Positions 14,981 to 23,634 of a stretch of DNA of 64,000 nt are shown here, one piece after another. Within the stretch, counting starts at the first letter, position 1. Each line of letters starts with the position of its first letter. Origin of the DNA: an uncultured Bacteroidota bacterium (GTDB lineage Bacteria; Bacteroidota; Bacteroidia; Chitinophagales; Chitinophagaceae); the NCBI GenBank assembly GCA_903819975.1, contig CAIJFI010000009.1:1-64000 (forward strand), written 5' to 3'. The notes below the pieces were generated by a model, which saw only the letters and a list, made by a program, of their open reading frames with translations, had not been told where the DNA came from and ran no database searches. Made by a program: the position numbers and the translations under genes.

Positions 14981-17179
14981 TTATTTAAGTTCAATCTTTA
15001 AACTAAGTAAAAAATTTCTACCTGCCATGGGGAAATAATTATTAGAAGTGGTTGTTGCGCCACCCCAAACATAGCTATATGTATAACCATTAGGTTCGTA
15101 TTTGACATCAAGTAAATTCATTGCATAAAATTGAATTAAGGTGCTCCATGATTTTTTGTCAACTAGCTTATATGCAAGGTTTAAGTCGTTTAAGAAATAT
15201 GCTTTCAGTAATCTAGATTCGTTTTGTGTGTTATCAAGATATTGTTTTGATACATATTTACTTGTCCATGTTAAAATTAATTTATCTGTAGGTTTGAATT
15301 GTAAATTATGTGCAGCAGTTAAATTAGGAGATAATGTAATGTCGGTATTGTGATGTTGAATAGCAGCTTGTCCTCCATTGTCATAGTCGTCAAAATATTC
15401 TGTAAAGTCAGCTATTTTATTTTTACTAAATGTAATGTTTCCAGTACTTGAAATTGATTTGCTAATTTTCCATCCCGTTTCTAGTTCAACGCCTAAACGA
15501 TAACTTTTTGGCACATTGGTTCTTGTATAAGATCCTACATCGTTAATCTTTCCAGTTAAAACTAATTGATCCTTATAGTTCATAAAATAAAAGTTGGCAC
15601 CCCAATTAAAGTTGCTTGATTTTTTATTAAAACCGGTCTCCCAGTCATATAGCACTTCTTGCTTAGGTTGCTGAGTAACGCCTGCTTCAAAATCATCTCT
15701 ATTAGGTTCCTTATGTGCAATTGCAATGCTAGTGTAATAGGTTGTATTATTTGCTTTATAAGTTAAACCTGCTTTTGGATTAATGAAATCAAATTTTCTA
15801 TCTACAATTAAATCTGAGTTGGCATCAAAGCCATTCATGGTGTGTTGAACCTGTCTGAACTGAATATCTATAAAACTTGTAAGTTGGGTGCTTAATTGAT
15901 GTTCCCACTTAGCATAGCTATTGTATTCTTTTTTTATTGCATTATTAGAATAGTAAACTTTATTTATCTGGGCAAGACTTGTTATGCTTGGAATGCCATA
16001 AGGAAGGGTTCCAAAATGTTGTCCATCGTATATATTCCAACCACCCCCAATAGTAATAAGGTTATTTCCTTTTTGGTAAGACAAGGATGCAATTTGTCCA
16101 TAAAAATTATTGTCTAACCACCTTCTTCTTATTACATCTGGATTAATACTATTATATAAAGGATTGGAAGGGAATCCATAGTCTGATATATTTATGCCAG
16201 CCTTGTATTCTTCATAATACCCGCGACCCTTTGTTAAGAAGATAGCAGTATTCCATTTTAAATTTGCACTAACTTCTTTATTATAAAATAATTGATAATG
16301 CGTTTGCGTATAATTGTCTGTTTGATTATTGTATGGTGTTCCAGCTTTTTCTGTGCCTGCTGGATTGTATGTTCGGTTAGTTGCTAAACTGTCTTCGGGT
16401 ACACCATACCAAGCCTGGTAGGTTTTTTCTTTTCCTGAAAATATATTTAATCTTAGTGAAGACTTATCACCCCAATAAGTACTACTTACAAAAAAAGATT
16501 TTAAATTACTAGTGGCACGATCAATAAATCCATCACTTGTAATATTACTTACACGACCATCAATAGTAAAATGGTTATTCAATAGTCCCGTGCCAAATTG
16601 CAAACTATTTTTTTGTGTATTAAATGATCCGGTACTACTTTGTAATGTAAGATAGTGGTTAGGGCGGTAGTCGTTGGTTGCTAAATTAATTGTTGCTCCA
16701 AAAGCACCTGCGCCATTAGTAGATGTACCAACGCCTCTTTGAATTTGAATGCTACTTGCATTTGAACTAAAATCGGGAAGGTCTACAAAATAGGTACCCA
16801 TACTTTCAGCATCATTGTAAGGGATTCCATTTAATGTAACATTAATTCGTGTAGCGTCAGTTCCTCTAATTCTTATTCCAGTATATCCCACACCTGTTCC
16901 TGCGTCTGAGTTCGCAACTACTGACGGGGTGTTTTGAATTAAAAAGGGTAGATCCTGTCCTAAATTTACAAGTGCAATGCTAGCTGCGCTAACATTGCTT
17001 TTTGCAAACGGGCTATTTTCACTAACCCTAACGGAACGTACTTCCAATGGGGGAAGGCTACGTACGCTATCCGTATACTTGTTAATACTATCCTTTTTTG
17101 GAAGGAGTTGTATAGGTTGCTGAGCCACCAATGGGGCAAGCAAAAAAAATGAAACAATTGTTCCCAATAACTTAGTCAT
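14981..17179 (-). CDS. TonB-dependent receptor, thiamine-regulated (putative thiamine/precursor transporter)
   Basis: A 732-residue outer-membrane beta-barrel transporter. A signal peptide (MTKLLGTIVSFFLLAPLVAQ) is followed by a plug domain (about 55-165) with the GIRIRGTDATRINVTLNGIPYND stretch typical of TonB plugs, and a 22-strand barrel ending in a C-terminal beta strand (FLLSLKIELK). There is no N-terminal carboxypeptidase-like domain, unlike the receptor at 50258. The mRNA leader carries a TPP riboswitch, which strongly suggests that the substrate is thiamine or a thiamine precursor. Comparable THI-element-controlled outer-membrane receptors are known in Bacteroidota. No inner-membrane PnuT partner is present in the window. 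Confidence 0.92.
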   Translation of the reverse strand: MTKLLGTIVSFFLLAPLVAQQPIQLLPKKDSINKYTDSVRSLPPLEVRSVRVSENSPFAKSNVSAASIALVNLGQDLPFLIQNTPSVVANSDAGTGVGYTGIRIRGTDATRINVTLNGIPYNDAESMGTYFVDLPDFSSNASSIQIQRGVGTSTNGAGAFGATINLATNDYRPNHYLTLQSSTGSFNTQKNSLQFGTGLLNNHFTIDGRVSNITSDGFIDRATSNLKSFFVSSTYWGDKSSLRLNIFSGKEKTYQAWYGVPEDSLATNRTYNPAGTEKAGTPYNNQTDNYTQTHYQLFYNKEVSANLKWNTAIFLTKGRGYYEEYKAGINISDYGFPSNPLYNSINPDVIRRRWLDNNFYGQIASLSYQKGNNLITIGGGWNIYDGQHFGTLPYGIPSITSLAQINKVYYSNNAIKKEYNSYAKWEHQLSTQLTSFIDIQFRQVQHTMNGFDANSDLIVDRKFDFINPKAGLTYKANNTTYYTSIAIAHKEPNRDDFEAGVTQQPKQEVLYDWETGFNKKSSNFNWGANFYFMNYKDQLVLTGKINDVGSYTRTNVPKSYRLGVELETGWKISKSISSTGNITFSKNKIADFTEYFDDYDNGGQAAIQHHNTDITLSPNLTAAHNLQFKPTDKLILTWTSKYVSKQYLDNTQNESRLLKAYFLNDLNLAYKLVDKKSWSTLIQFYAMNLLDVKYEPNGYTYSYVWGGATTTSNNYFPMAGRNFLLSLKIELK

Positions 17180-17245
17180 GACTAATGTTTAAAAGTTAAA
17201 AATGGGAACAGGAATAATAAGCTATGAGAAGTGCACGAAAAGTGC

Positions 17246-17323
17246 GGTACCTTCCCTTCGCAGGAATTACCCTGTTCAGGTTCAACGGGTTTTATCTCAG
17301 CTTTTTACAGCACCCCGAGGACA
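17246..17323 (-). ncRNA. TPP (THI-element) riboswitch
   Basis: Read on the minus strand, the leader contains CGGGGTGC, the GCTGAGA core, ACCCGTTGAACCTGA, then CAGGGTAATTCCTGCG and AGGGAA, the conserved blocks of the thiamine pyrophosphate aptamer in order. P1 is formed by GTCCT and AGGTAC with one mismatch. A small hairpin (GCAC-TTTTC-GTGC) lies between the aptamer and the ATG and may be the expression platform. It sits 67 bases upstream of the TonB receptor start. Confidence 0.95.
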
Positions 17324-17407
17324 GGGCAAAAGTAATATGGATATTTCAATTGACCAATTGTAACTTTAGCAAAGGCCTTACGTTATAGGATATATAAACA
17401 AATTACT

Positions 17408-18190
17408 ATGAAAAAAATACTATTTGCCAGTCTTGTTATAATTGGTTTGGCGGCAAACGCTCAAAAATCAGGGTTGATCCATGATGATCATGCACAGGTT
17501 AGAAAGGTGAGTAGTTTCACCTCAATTAAAGTGTCAAGTGCCATTGATTTATATTTAACTCAGTCTAGTAGTTGCCAGGTTGCAGTAAGTGCAAGCAATG
17601 AGGAATTGAGAGATAAGATTATTACAGTAGTTGATGGGGGCACGCTTATTATTAAAATGGAAAATACGAATGGTTGGTTTAGCTGGAAAAATTGGGGTGA
17701 TTCAAAGGCAAAGGCTTATGTAAGTGTAAAGGATTTAGATGCAATAACTGCTTCGGGTGCAACCAACATTCATTTAGTATCAAAGATAGAGACGCCTAAA
17801 ATAAAAGTAAAATTGTCAGGAGCAAGCGACATGAGAGGGGATATTCAGGCAGGCGCAATGTTTGTGGAGGTTTCAGGAGCATCAGATTATAAAGGTCAAT
17901 TGGAAGCGAAATCATTGGCTGTGGAAGCATCCGGAGCGAGTAATTTAGAATTATCAGGAAATGTTGACGATTTGTCGGTAGTGGTTTCAGGTGCTAGTGA
18001 CGCAAAATTATACAATTTAACTGCCAAGGGTGCAATAGTACATGCTTCAGGCGCGAGTACTGCAAATGTGAATGTGAGTCAATTGCTTAAGGCTGAGGCA
18101 TCGGGTGCTAGCAGTATTAATTATAAGGGAGAAGCAAGCGTTAAGGAAATTAGTAATTCAGGGTCTTCAAGCATAAAACATAGAAACTAA
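17408..18190 (+). CDS. DUF2807 (GIN domain) exported protein
   Basis: A 260-residue protein with a signal peptide (MKKILFASLVIIGLAANAQ) and a DUF2807/GIN domain predicted as a right-handed beta-helix. The turn motif SGAS or a close variant recurs about eight times at roughly 20-residue spacing (ASGAT, LSGAS, VSGAS, ASGAS and so on), one per coil, ending in NSGSS. These proteins are abundant in Bacteroidota and act in the periplasm or at the surface, but no biochemical function is established. It is monocistronic, facing away from the riboswitch-controlled receptor. Confidence 0.88.
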   Translation: MKKILFASLVIIGLAANAQKSGLIHDDHAQVRKVSSFTSIKVSSAIDLYLTQSSSCQVAVSASNEELRDKIITVVDGGTLIIKMENTNGWFSWKNWGDSKAKAYVSVKDLDAITASGATNIHLVSKIETPKIKVKLSGASDMRGDIQAGAMFVEVSGASDYKGQLEAKSLAVEASGASNLELSGNVDDLSVVVSGASDAKLYNLTAKGAIVHASGASTANVNVSQLLKAEASGASSINYKGEASVKEISNSGSSSIKHRN

Positions 18191-18211
18191 TTAATAAAGG
18201 AAGGTCATTAA

Positions 18212-18243
18212 TTTGGTAGAACAGTTGCATTAGCCTACCTTTG
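18212..18243 (+). promoter_or_regulatory. Consensus promoter for initiator tRNA
   Basis: TTTG (18212-18215), 20 bases, TACCTTTG (18236-18243). Both elements match the phylum consensus exactly, with the start expected about 8 bases before the mature tRNA. Confidence 0.8.
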
Positions 18244-18255
18244 CCCTCCAAACAT

Positions 18256-18327
<72 letters not shown>

Positions 18328-18334
18328 CATTTAA

Positions 18335-18371
18335 TCCCGCTCCCGATTCCTATCGAGAGCGGATTTTTTTT
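18335..18371 (+). terminator. Terminator after tRNA-fMet
   Basis: CCGCTC pairs with GAGCGG across an imperfect inner CGA/TCG stem and is followed by eight Ts. A -7 box for era (TAACTTTG, 18376-18383) starts a few bases after the T run. Confidence 0.75.
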
Positions 18372-18400
18372 GTAGTAACTTTGTGTAATAATAAAAAGGA

Positions 18401-19276
18401 ATGAAAGTAGGGTTTGTAAATATATTTGGGAAGCCAAACGCAGGTAAAAGCACTTTACTGAACGCCATTATGGGCGAGAAGATGGCTATTGTCTCTTCCA
18501 AAGTACAAACCACCAGGCATAGAATCAAGGCTTTTTTGAACAAGCCGGATGAGTACCAGATTATATTCTCTGACACTCCAGGTATCATTGACCCAAAGTA
18601 TAAGCTACACGAAAAAATGATGGGGGCTGTAAAAAGCGCCTTAGAGGACGCCGATATTGCTTTATTGATGGTTGATGTAAGAGACGATTTTGAGGAAATA
18701 GACGCCATGTTTACAGCACTTAAGCTTAAAGTGCCTTGTATTGTAGTGATGAATAAATCGGATTTAGCAGTGGGCGGTCGTGTAAAAGAGGCAAATGCAT
18801 ACTTTAGTACGAAGCCATATTGTAATAAAATTATTTCCATTAGTGCATTGAATATCAGCGATATAGATAGGTTATTGAAAGTTATTCTTGAATTAATACC
18901 AGAAGGTGGTCATCCTTTCTTTGATCAAGAGGATTTAAGTGATATGCCTACTAAGTTCTTTGTAAGTGAGATTATAAGGGAGAAGATATACCAACTGTTT
19001 GGGGAGGAGATACCTTATCATACAGCAGTATTAGTAAACTCTTTTAAAGAGCAGCCTTTATTGGTTAAGATACAGGCAGATATTATTGTGAATAGAGAGA
19101 CCCAAAAATCAATCATTATTGGTCAAGGGGGTAAGATGATTAAAGAAATTGGCACTTTGGCAAGAAAGGATATTGAGGAGTTTATTGGTTCTAAGGTTTA
19201 TCTAGAACTCTTTGTTAAGGTGAAACCTAAGTGGAGAGACAATGATACAAAATTGAAAGAATTTGGATATCAATAG
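18401..19276 (+). CDS. era: GTPase Era
   Basis: A 291-residue GTPase that binds the 3' end of 16S rRNA and assists 30S subunit maturation. The GTPase domain shows G1 GKPNAGKS (10-17), G3 DTPG (58-61) and G4 NKSD (118-121). The C-terminal KH domain carries IIGQGGKMIKEIG, the GXXG RNA-binding loop. It starts at an ATG 17 bases after TAACTTTG. The next gene, der, is another ribosome-assembly GTPase, giving a functional pair with a 78-base gap. Confidence 0.97.
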   Translation: MKVGFVNIFGKPNAGKSTLLNAIMGEKMAIVSSKVQTTRHRIKAFLNKPDEYQIIFSDTPGIIDPKYKLHEKMMGAVKSALEDADIALLMVDVRDDFEEIDAMFTALKLKVPCIVVMNKSDLAVGGRVKEANAYFSTKPYCNKIISISALNISDIDRLLKVILELIPEGGHPFFDQEDLSDMPTKFFVSEIIREKIYQLFGEEIPYHTAVLVNSFKEQPLLVKIQADIIVNRETQKSIIIGQGGKMIKEIGTLARKDIEEFIGSKVYLELFVKVKPKWRDNDTKLKEFGYQ

Positions 19277-19354
19277 TTGCTTTAATTAATACTTACTAAA
19301 GTATTGATAAACAATTATTTGTTATAGTTTATTTGAATATTAAATTGAATTATT

Positions 19355-20707
19355 ATGAGTTATACAGTTGCGATAGTAGGAAGGCCCAATGTGGGCAAGA
19401 GCACTTTGTTTAACCGTTTTTTAGAAGAGCGTAAAGCGATTGTGGATGACATTAGCGGTGTTACAAGAGACCGTCAATATGGTGAAACAGAATGGGCTGG
19501 CAAGCACTTTAATGTGATTGACACAGGTGGATTTGTTCCAGATTCCAAAGACATGTTTGAGACGGAAATCCGTAAGCAGGTAAGAATTGCCATAGAGGAA
19601 GCTAATGCATTGATTTTTATGGTAGATGCTGCTGTAGGGTTGACCGACTTAGATTCAGCAATGGCCGATTTACTTAGAAGAACGACTAAGCCAGTTTATG
19701 TATGTGTGAATAAGGTAGACAATTCTACAAGGGCCTTAGAGGGCACTGAATTTTACGGCATGGGCTTTGAACATAACTATTTTGTTAGTGCTATATCTGG
19801 TAGTGGCACAGGTGAGTTATTGGATGCTGTTACGAATGACATGAAGGAAGAGCCAAATCGTAAGGCAATTGCCGAAGCGGCTGAGTTGCCAGATGGCGAA
19901 GAGCCAGAAGAAGCACCAGCTGTACCAAAAATTGCAATTATTGGCCAGCCGAATGTTGGTAAGTCAAGTTTGTTGAATGCAATGATTGGTCAAGACAGAA
20001 CAATTGTAAGTGATATTGCAGGTACCACACGCGATACCATTCATACTCATTACAATATGTTCCAAAAAGAATTCATTTTAATTGATACTGCGGGTATCCG
20101 TCGTAAGAATAAAGAGAAGGATGATTTGGAGTTTTACTCAGTAATTCGTGCCATTAAAGCAATGGATGAAGCAGATGTTTGTTTAATGGTCATTGATGCT
20201 GTTAAAGGAGTAACTGCCCAAGATTTGAGTATTTTTAGTCTAGCTGCTAAAAAGGGTAAGGGTGTTGTAGTATTGGTTAACAAATGGGACTTAATTACTA
20301 AGGAAACCAATACAGCGCGTGACTATGAAAAAGTATTAAGAGACAAACTGGCACCTTTTACAGATGTGCCTATCTTATTTATATCTGCGGTTGAAAAAAC
20401 AAGAATATTCAAAGCGATTGAAATAGCTTTAGATGTATTTGACAATAAACACCGTAAAATTGCAACTTCTAAGTTAAACGAAGTAATGCTTAAGGCAATT
20501 GGTAACTATCAGGCTCCAGTAGTAAGAGGCCATGTTATCAAGATCAAATTTGTACAACAATTGCCTACAAGAGTACCAAGTTTTGCCTTCTTTACTAATT
20601 TCCCAGATGATATTAAGACTCCATACCGCAATTACTTGGAAAACCAGGTAAGGGCTAACTTTAAGTTTACAGGGGTTCCAGTACGTATCTATTTCAGGAA
20701 AAAGTAG
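19355..20707 (+). CDS. der: GTPase Der (EngA), double G domain
   Basis: A 450-residue essential GTPase for 50S subunit assembly. It has two tandem G domains: the first with GRPNVGKST (about residue 9), DTGG and NKVD; the second with GQPNVGKSS (about 197), DTAG and NKWD. An acidic linker (ELPDGEEPEEAPAVP) joins them, and a KH-like C-terminal domain follows (about 365 to the end). The layout is standard. The 78 bases upstream contain a small inverted repeat (TACTT/AAGTA) but no clear consensus promoter. Confidence 0.97.
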   Translation: MSYTVAIVGRPNVGKSTLFNRFLEERKAIVDDISGVTRDRQYGETEWAGKHFNVIDTGGFVPDSKDMFETEIRKQVRIAIEEANALIFMVDAAVGLTDLDSAMADLLRRTTKPVYVCVNKVDNSTRALEGTEFYGMGFEHNYFVSAISGSGTGELLDAVTNDMKEEPNRKAIAEAAELPDGEEPEEAPAVPKIAIIGQPNVGKSSLLNAMIGQDRTIVSDIAGTTRDTIHTHYNMFQKEFILIDTAGIRRKNKEKDDLEFYSVIRAIKAMDEADVCLMVIDAVKGVTAQDLSIFSLAAKKGKGVVVLVNKWDLITKETNTARDYEKVLRDKLAPFTDVPILFISAVEKTRIFKAIEIALDVFDNKHRKIATSKLNEVMLKAIGNYQAPVVRGHVIKIKFVQQLPTRVPSFAFFTNFPDDIKTPYRNYLENQVRANFKFTGVPVRIYFRKK

Positions 20708-20752
20708 ATTTTCGTCGAAAATCAGGTAAAATTTAAAAAAATATTGTTAAAA

Positions 20753-20784
20753 TTTGGAGTTTCTGAAGGTAAACTTTATCTTCG
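20753..20784 (+). promoter_or_regulatory. Promoter for the 57-residue lipoprotein
   Basis: TTTG (20753-20756), 20 bases, TATCTTCG (20777-20784; one mismatch to TAnnTTTG). The leader is about 36 bases. Confidence 0.65.
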
Positions 20785-20823
20785 CTCACGTATTTTTAAT
20801 ACCAAACTTAAAAAACCTTGAAA

Positions 20824-20997
20824 ATGAAAAAAGTATTCGCAATTTTCGCTATCGCTGCATTAGCTGCTTGTGGTGGTGCTTCAACTGAAGTTAAAGCTGA
20901 TTCAGCTGCAAAAACAACTGATTCTGCTGCTGTAAAATCTGATTCTACAGTTAAAGCTGATTCTACTGTTAAAGTTGATTCTGCTGCTAAAAAGTAA
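20824..20997 (+). CDS. Small repetitive lipoprotein (57 residues)
   Basis: The gene encodes 57 residues beginning MKKVFAIFAIAALAACGG: a lipoprotein signal with the lipidated cysteine at position 16, leaving a mature peptide of about 42 residues. That peptide is almost only Lys, Ala, Asp, Ser, Thr and Val in a repeat of the form (V/T)KxDS(A/T)(A/V)K, with five or six Asp-Ser steps. It has its own promoter and a strong terminator, which argues that it is real and perhaps abundant. It could be a small envelope or spacer lipoprotein like Lpp in style, though without sequence homology; function is unknown. Confidence 0.8.
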   Translation: MKKVFAIFAIAALAACGGASTEVKADSAAKTTDSAAVKSDSTVKADSTVKVDSAAKK

Positions 20998-21026
20998 TTA
21001 GAAGTATAAAACTTCTTGCAAGAAGG

Positions 21027-21054
21027 TCCCTCCGACAACGGAGGGATTTTTTTT
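21027..21054 (+). terminator. Strong terminator after the small lipoprotein
   Basis: TCCCTCCG/CGGAGGGA, an 8-bp perfect stem with ACAA loop and eight Ts. Confidence 0.92.
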
Positions 21055-21200
21055 GTCCAAAAATCAGCTAAATCTATTTATTTCAATGGGTTTGGCATTA
21101 ATATTGCCTAATGAATGATACCCTCAATATTTTTAATTGAGTGGCATGGCTGTGCCATTTTGACCTTATCATAAATAGATCTAAAGTGAATAAATTTTTA

Positions 21201-23585
21201 ATGAAATCAGAAGAGGAAAACGAGTTTATACCATTGTTCTCATTTAATGAGCAAGACGTGGAAAATGAGCCAGAATTAGAGATGGAAAATACGATTCCTA
21301 TTTTACCATTGCGCAATACCGTTTTATTCCCTGGCGTAGTTATTCCAATTACGGTAGGTAGGGATAAAAGTATTCAAGCGGTAAAAGCTGCATATAATAA
21401 AGATAAATATATTGGAGTTTTGGCTCAGAAGGATGGAAATGTAGAGGATCCAACTCCGGCTGATTTATGTCAAATTGGAACTGTTGCAAAAATCATGAAA
21501 ATGATTAAGATGCAGGATGGCGGGACAACCATCATTATTCAGGGTAAGAAGCGTTTTGAATTATTGGAGATGAAAGAAGAAGATCCATACTTTAAGGCGG
21601 AGGTGAAAGTATTGGTTGAAGATAAGGTTGGTCCTGAGGATCAAAATTTCCAAGCGCATCTTTCTACTATAAAAGATTTAGCAACTCAAATAATTAATCT
21701 GTCTCCAAACTTTCCATCAGAGGCGGCTTTGATTTTAAAGAATATTGAAAGCCCTTTATTCCTAATAAATTTCGTGAGCTCTAATTTAAATGTTGAGCTT
21801 CCGGAAAAGCAGGGCTTATTGGCCGAGCATAATGTGACCTTAAGGGCCGAAAAATTAATTCAATTCTTACAACAGGAGTTACAATTTGTGGAGTTAAAAA
21901 ACAAAGTAACAACAAAGACAAGAACTGAAATAGACAAGCAACAAAGGGACTACTTTTTACAACAACAGCTTAAAAGCATCAAGGACGAATTAGGAGGAGA
22001 TCCTAATGAGCGTGAAGTAGCAGAAATGAAAAAGAAAGCTGATGGCAAAAAATGGCCAGAAGCTGCTAAAAAATTATTTCAAACTGGCTTAGAGAAATTA
22101 GAAAGGATGCATCCAAGCACACCCGATTATTCGGTAGTGTATAATCACTTGGATTTGCTTTTAGATTTGCCATGGGATGAGTTTACTGATGATAATTATG
22201 ATTTAAAAAATGCCAAGAAGGTTTTGGATGCTGATCATTATGGAATGGGTAAAATCAAAAATCGTATCCTTGAATATTTAGCAGTGCTTAAATTAAAAGG
22301 GGATATGAAGAGCCCAATATTATGTTTCCTTGGCCCTCCAGGTATTGGTAAAACTTCATTAGGTAAATCAATTGCACATGCCATTGGTCGTAAATATGTG
22401 CGCGTGAGTTTAGGTGGATTACATGACGAGAGTGAAATTCGCGGACATCGTAAAACTTATATAGGTGCTATGCCGGGTAGAATCATTCAAAGTTTAAGAA
22501 AAGTAAAAACATCAAATCCGGTAATGATATTGGATGAGATTGACAAAATAGGAAGTGATCATAGAGGGGATCCTTCAAGTGCTTTATTAGAAGTATTGGA
22601 TCCTGAACAAAACCATAGTTTCTATGATAATTATTTAGAATCAGAGTATGATTTAAGTAAAACACTTTTCATAGCGACTGCGAATGATATTAGCCATATA
22701 CAACCTGCATTAAGAGATCGTTTGGAAATTATTGACTTAAGTGGGTATGCGGTGGAAGAAAAAGTTGAAATCGCAAAACGACATTTATTACCCAAGCAAA
22801 AAGAAGCACATGGATTGGATAAAGTAAATTTCAAAGTGCAAGACAATGTGCTTGAGAAAGTTATTGAAGATTATACAAGAGAGAGTGGCGTAAGAGAATT
22901 AGATCGTCAATTGGCTTCTATTATGCGTTACCAAGCAAAAGAATTAGCGTATAAGCATAAGGTTAAACCAACGGTGAGTAAGGCCGACTTACATAAAATA
23001 TTAGGTCAAGCAAGATATAGCAATGAAATATATAAAACAGTAAACATGCCAGGTGTTGCAGTAGGCTTAGCTTGGACTTATGTTGGTGGAGATATTTTAT
23101 TTATAGAAGTTTTATTAGCGGATGGTAAGGGTGAAATGAAGTTGACTGGTAATTTAGGTAATGTAATGAAAGAGAGTGCAACAACGGCACTTACTTATTT
23201 ACAAGCCAATGCTAAGAAAATTGGTGTGGATCCTGCTTTATTTAATACAAAATCAATTCATGTACATGTGCCTGAAGGTGCTGTTCCAAAAGATGGTCCA
23301 AGTGCGGGCATTACCATGCTTACTGCTTTAACATCTGCTTTTACAGGACGCAAGGTGAAACCTTATTTAGCAATGACTGGCGAAATTACTTTGCGTGGAC
23401 AAGTATTGCCAGTAGGAGGTATTAAGGAGAAAATATTAGCAGCAAAGCGTTCGGGTATGAAAGAAATTATTCTTTGTTGGCAGAATGAGAAAGACGTAAA
23501 TGAGATAGATCAAAACTTTATCAAAGGCGTTCAGTTTTATTATGTAAAAACAATGCAGCAGGTTTTAGACTTAGCCTTAGTTTAA
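21201..23585 (+). CDS. lon: Lon protease (endopeptidase La)
   Basis: A 794-residue ATP-dependent AAA+ protease that degrades misfolded and regulatory proteins in the cytoplasm. The order is: N-terminal LON substrate domain (about 33-230), coiled linker, AAA+ module with Walker A GPPGIGKT (378-385) and Walker B MILDEID, and a C-terminal Ser-Lys protease domain with Ser701 (PKDGPSAG) and Lys742 (GGIKEK). A longer frame begins at 21141, but the ATG at 21201 gives the normal acidic N-terminus. The leader holds two small inverted repeats (CTCAAT/ATTGAG and TGGCA/TGCCA, 21123-21157) of unknown role. Confidence 0.96.
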   Translation: MKSEEENEFIPLFSFNEQDVENEPELEMENTIPILPLRNTVLFPGVVIPITVGRDKSIQAVKAAYNKDKYIGVLAQKDGNVEDPTPADLCQIGTVAKIMKMIKMQDGGTTIIIQGKKRFELLEMKEEDPYFKAEVKVLVEDKVGPEDQNFQAHLSTIKDLATQIINLSPNFPSEAALILKNIESPLFLINFVSSNLNVELPEKQGLLAEHNVTLRAEKLIQFLQQELQFVELKNKVTTKTRTEIDKQQRDYFLQQQLKSIKDELGGDPNEREVAEMKKKADGKKWPEAAKKLFQTGLEKLERMHPSTPDYSVVYNHLDLLLDLPWDEFTDDNYDLKNAKKVLDADHYGMGKIKNRILEYLAVLKLKGDMKSPILCFLGPPGIGKTSLGKSIAHAIGRKYVRVSLGGLHDESEIRGHRKTYIGAMPGRIIQSLRKVKTSNPVMILDEIDKIGSDHRGDPSSALLEVLDPEQNHSFYDNYLESEYDLSKTLFIATANDISHIQPALRDRLEIIDLSGYAVEEKVEIAKRHLLPKQKEAHGLDKVNFKVQDNVLEKVIEDYTRESGVRELDRQLASIMRYQAKELAYKHKVKPTVSKADLHKILGQARYSNEIYKTVNMPGVAVGLAWTYVGGDILFIEVLLADGKGEMKLTGNLGNVMKESATTALTYLQANAKKIGVDPALFNTKSIHVHVPEGAVPKDGPSAGITMLTALTSAFTGRKVKPYLAMTGEITLRGQVLPVGGIKEKILAAKRSGMKEIILCWQNEKDVNEIDQNFIKGVQFYYVKTMQQVLDLALV

Positions 23586-23599
23586 TAAACTGGGATTAG

Positions 23600-23630
23600 T
23601 TGATTATTCTGACTCTAAACCCTAGCTTTG
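23600..23630 (+). promoter_or_regulatory. Promoter with -7 box four bases before porQ
   Basis: TTG (23600-23602), 20 bases, TAGCTTTG (23623-23630), then TTAT and the ATG at 23635. The start of transcription should coincide with the start codon, predicting a leaderless mRNA. Confidence 0.6.
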
Positions 23631-23634
23631 TTAT

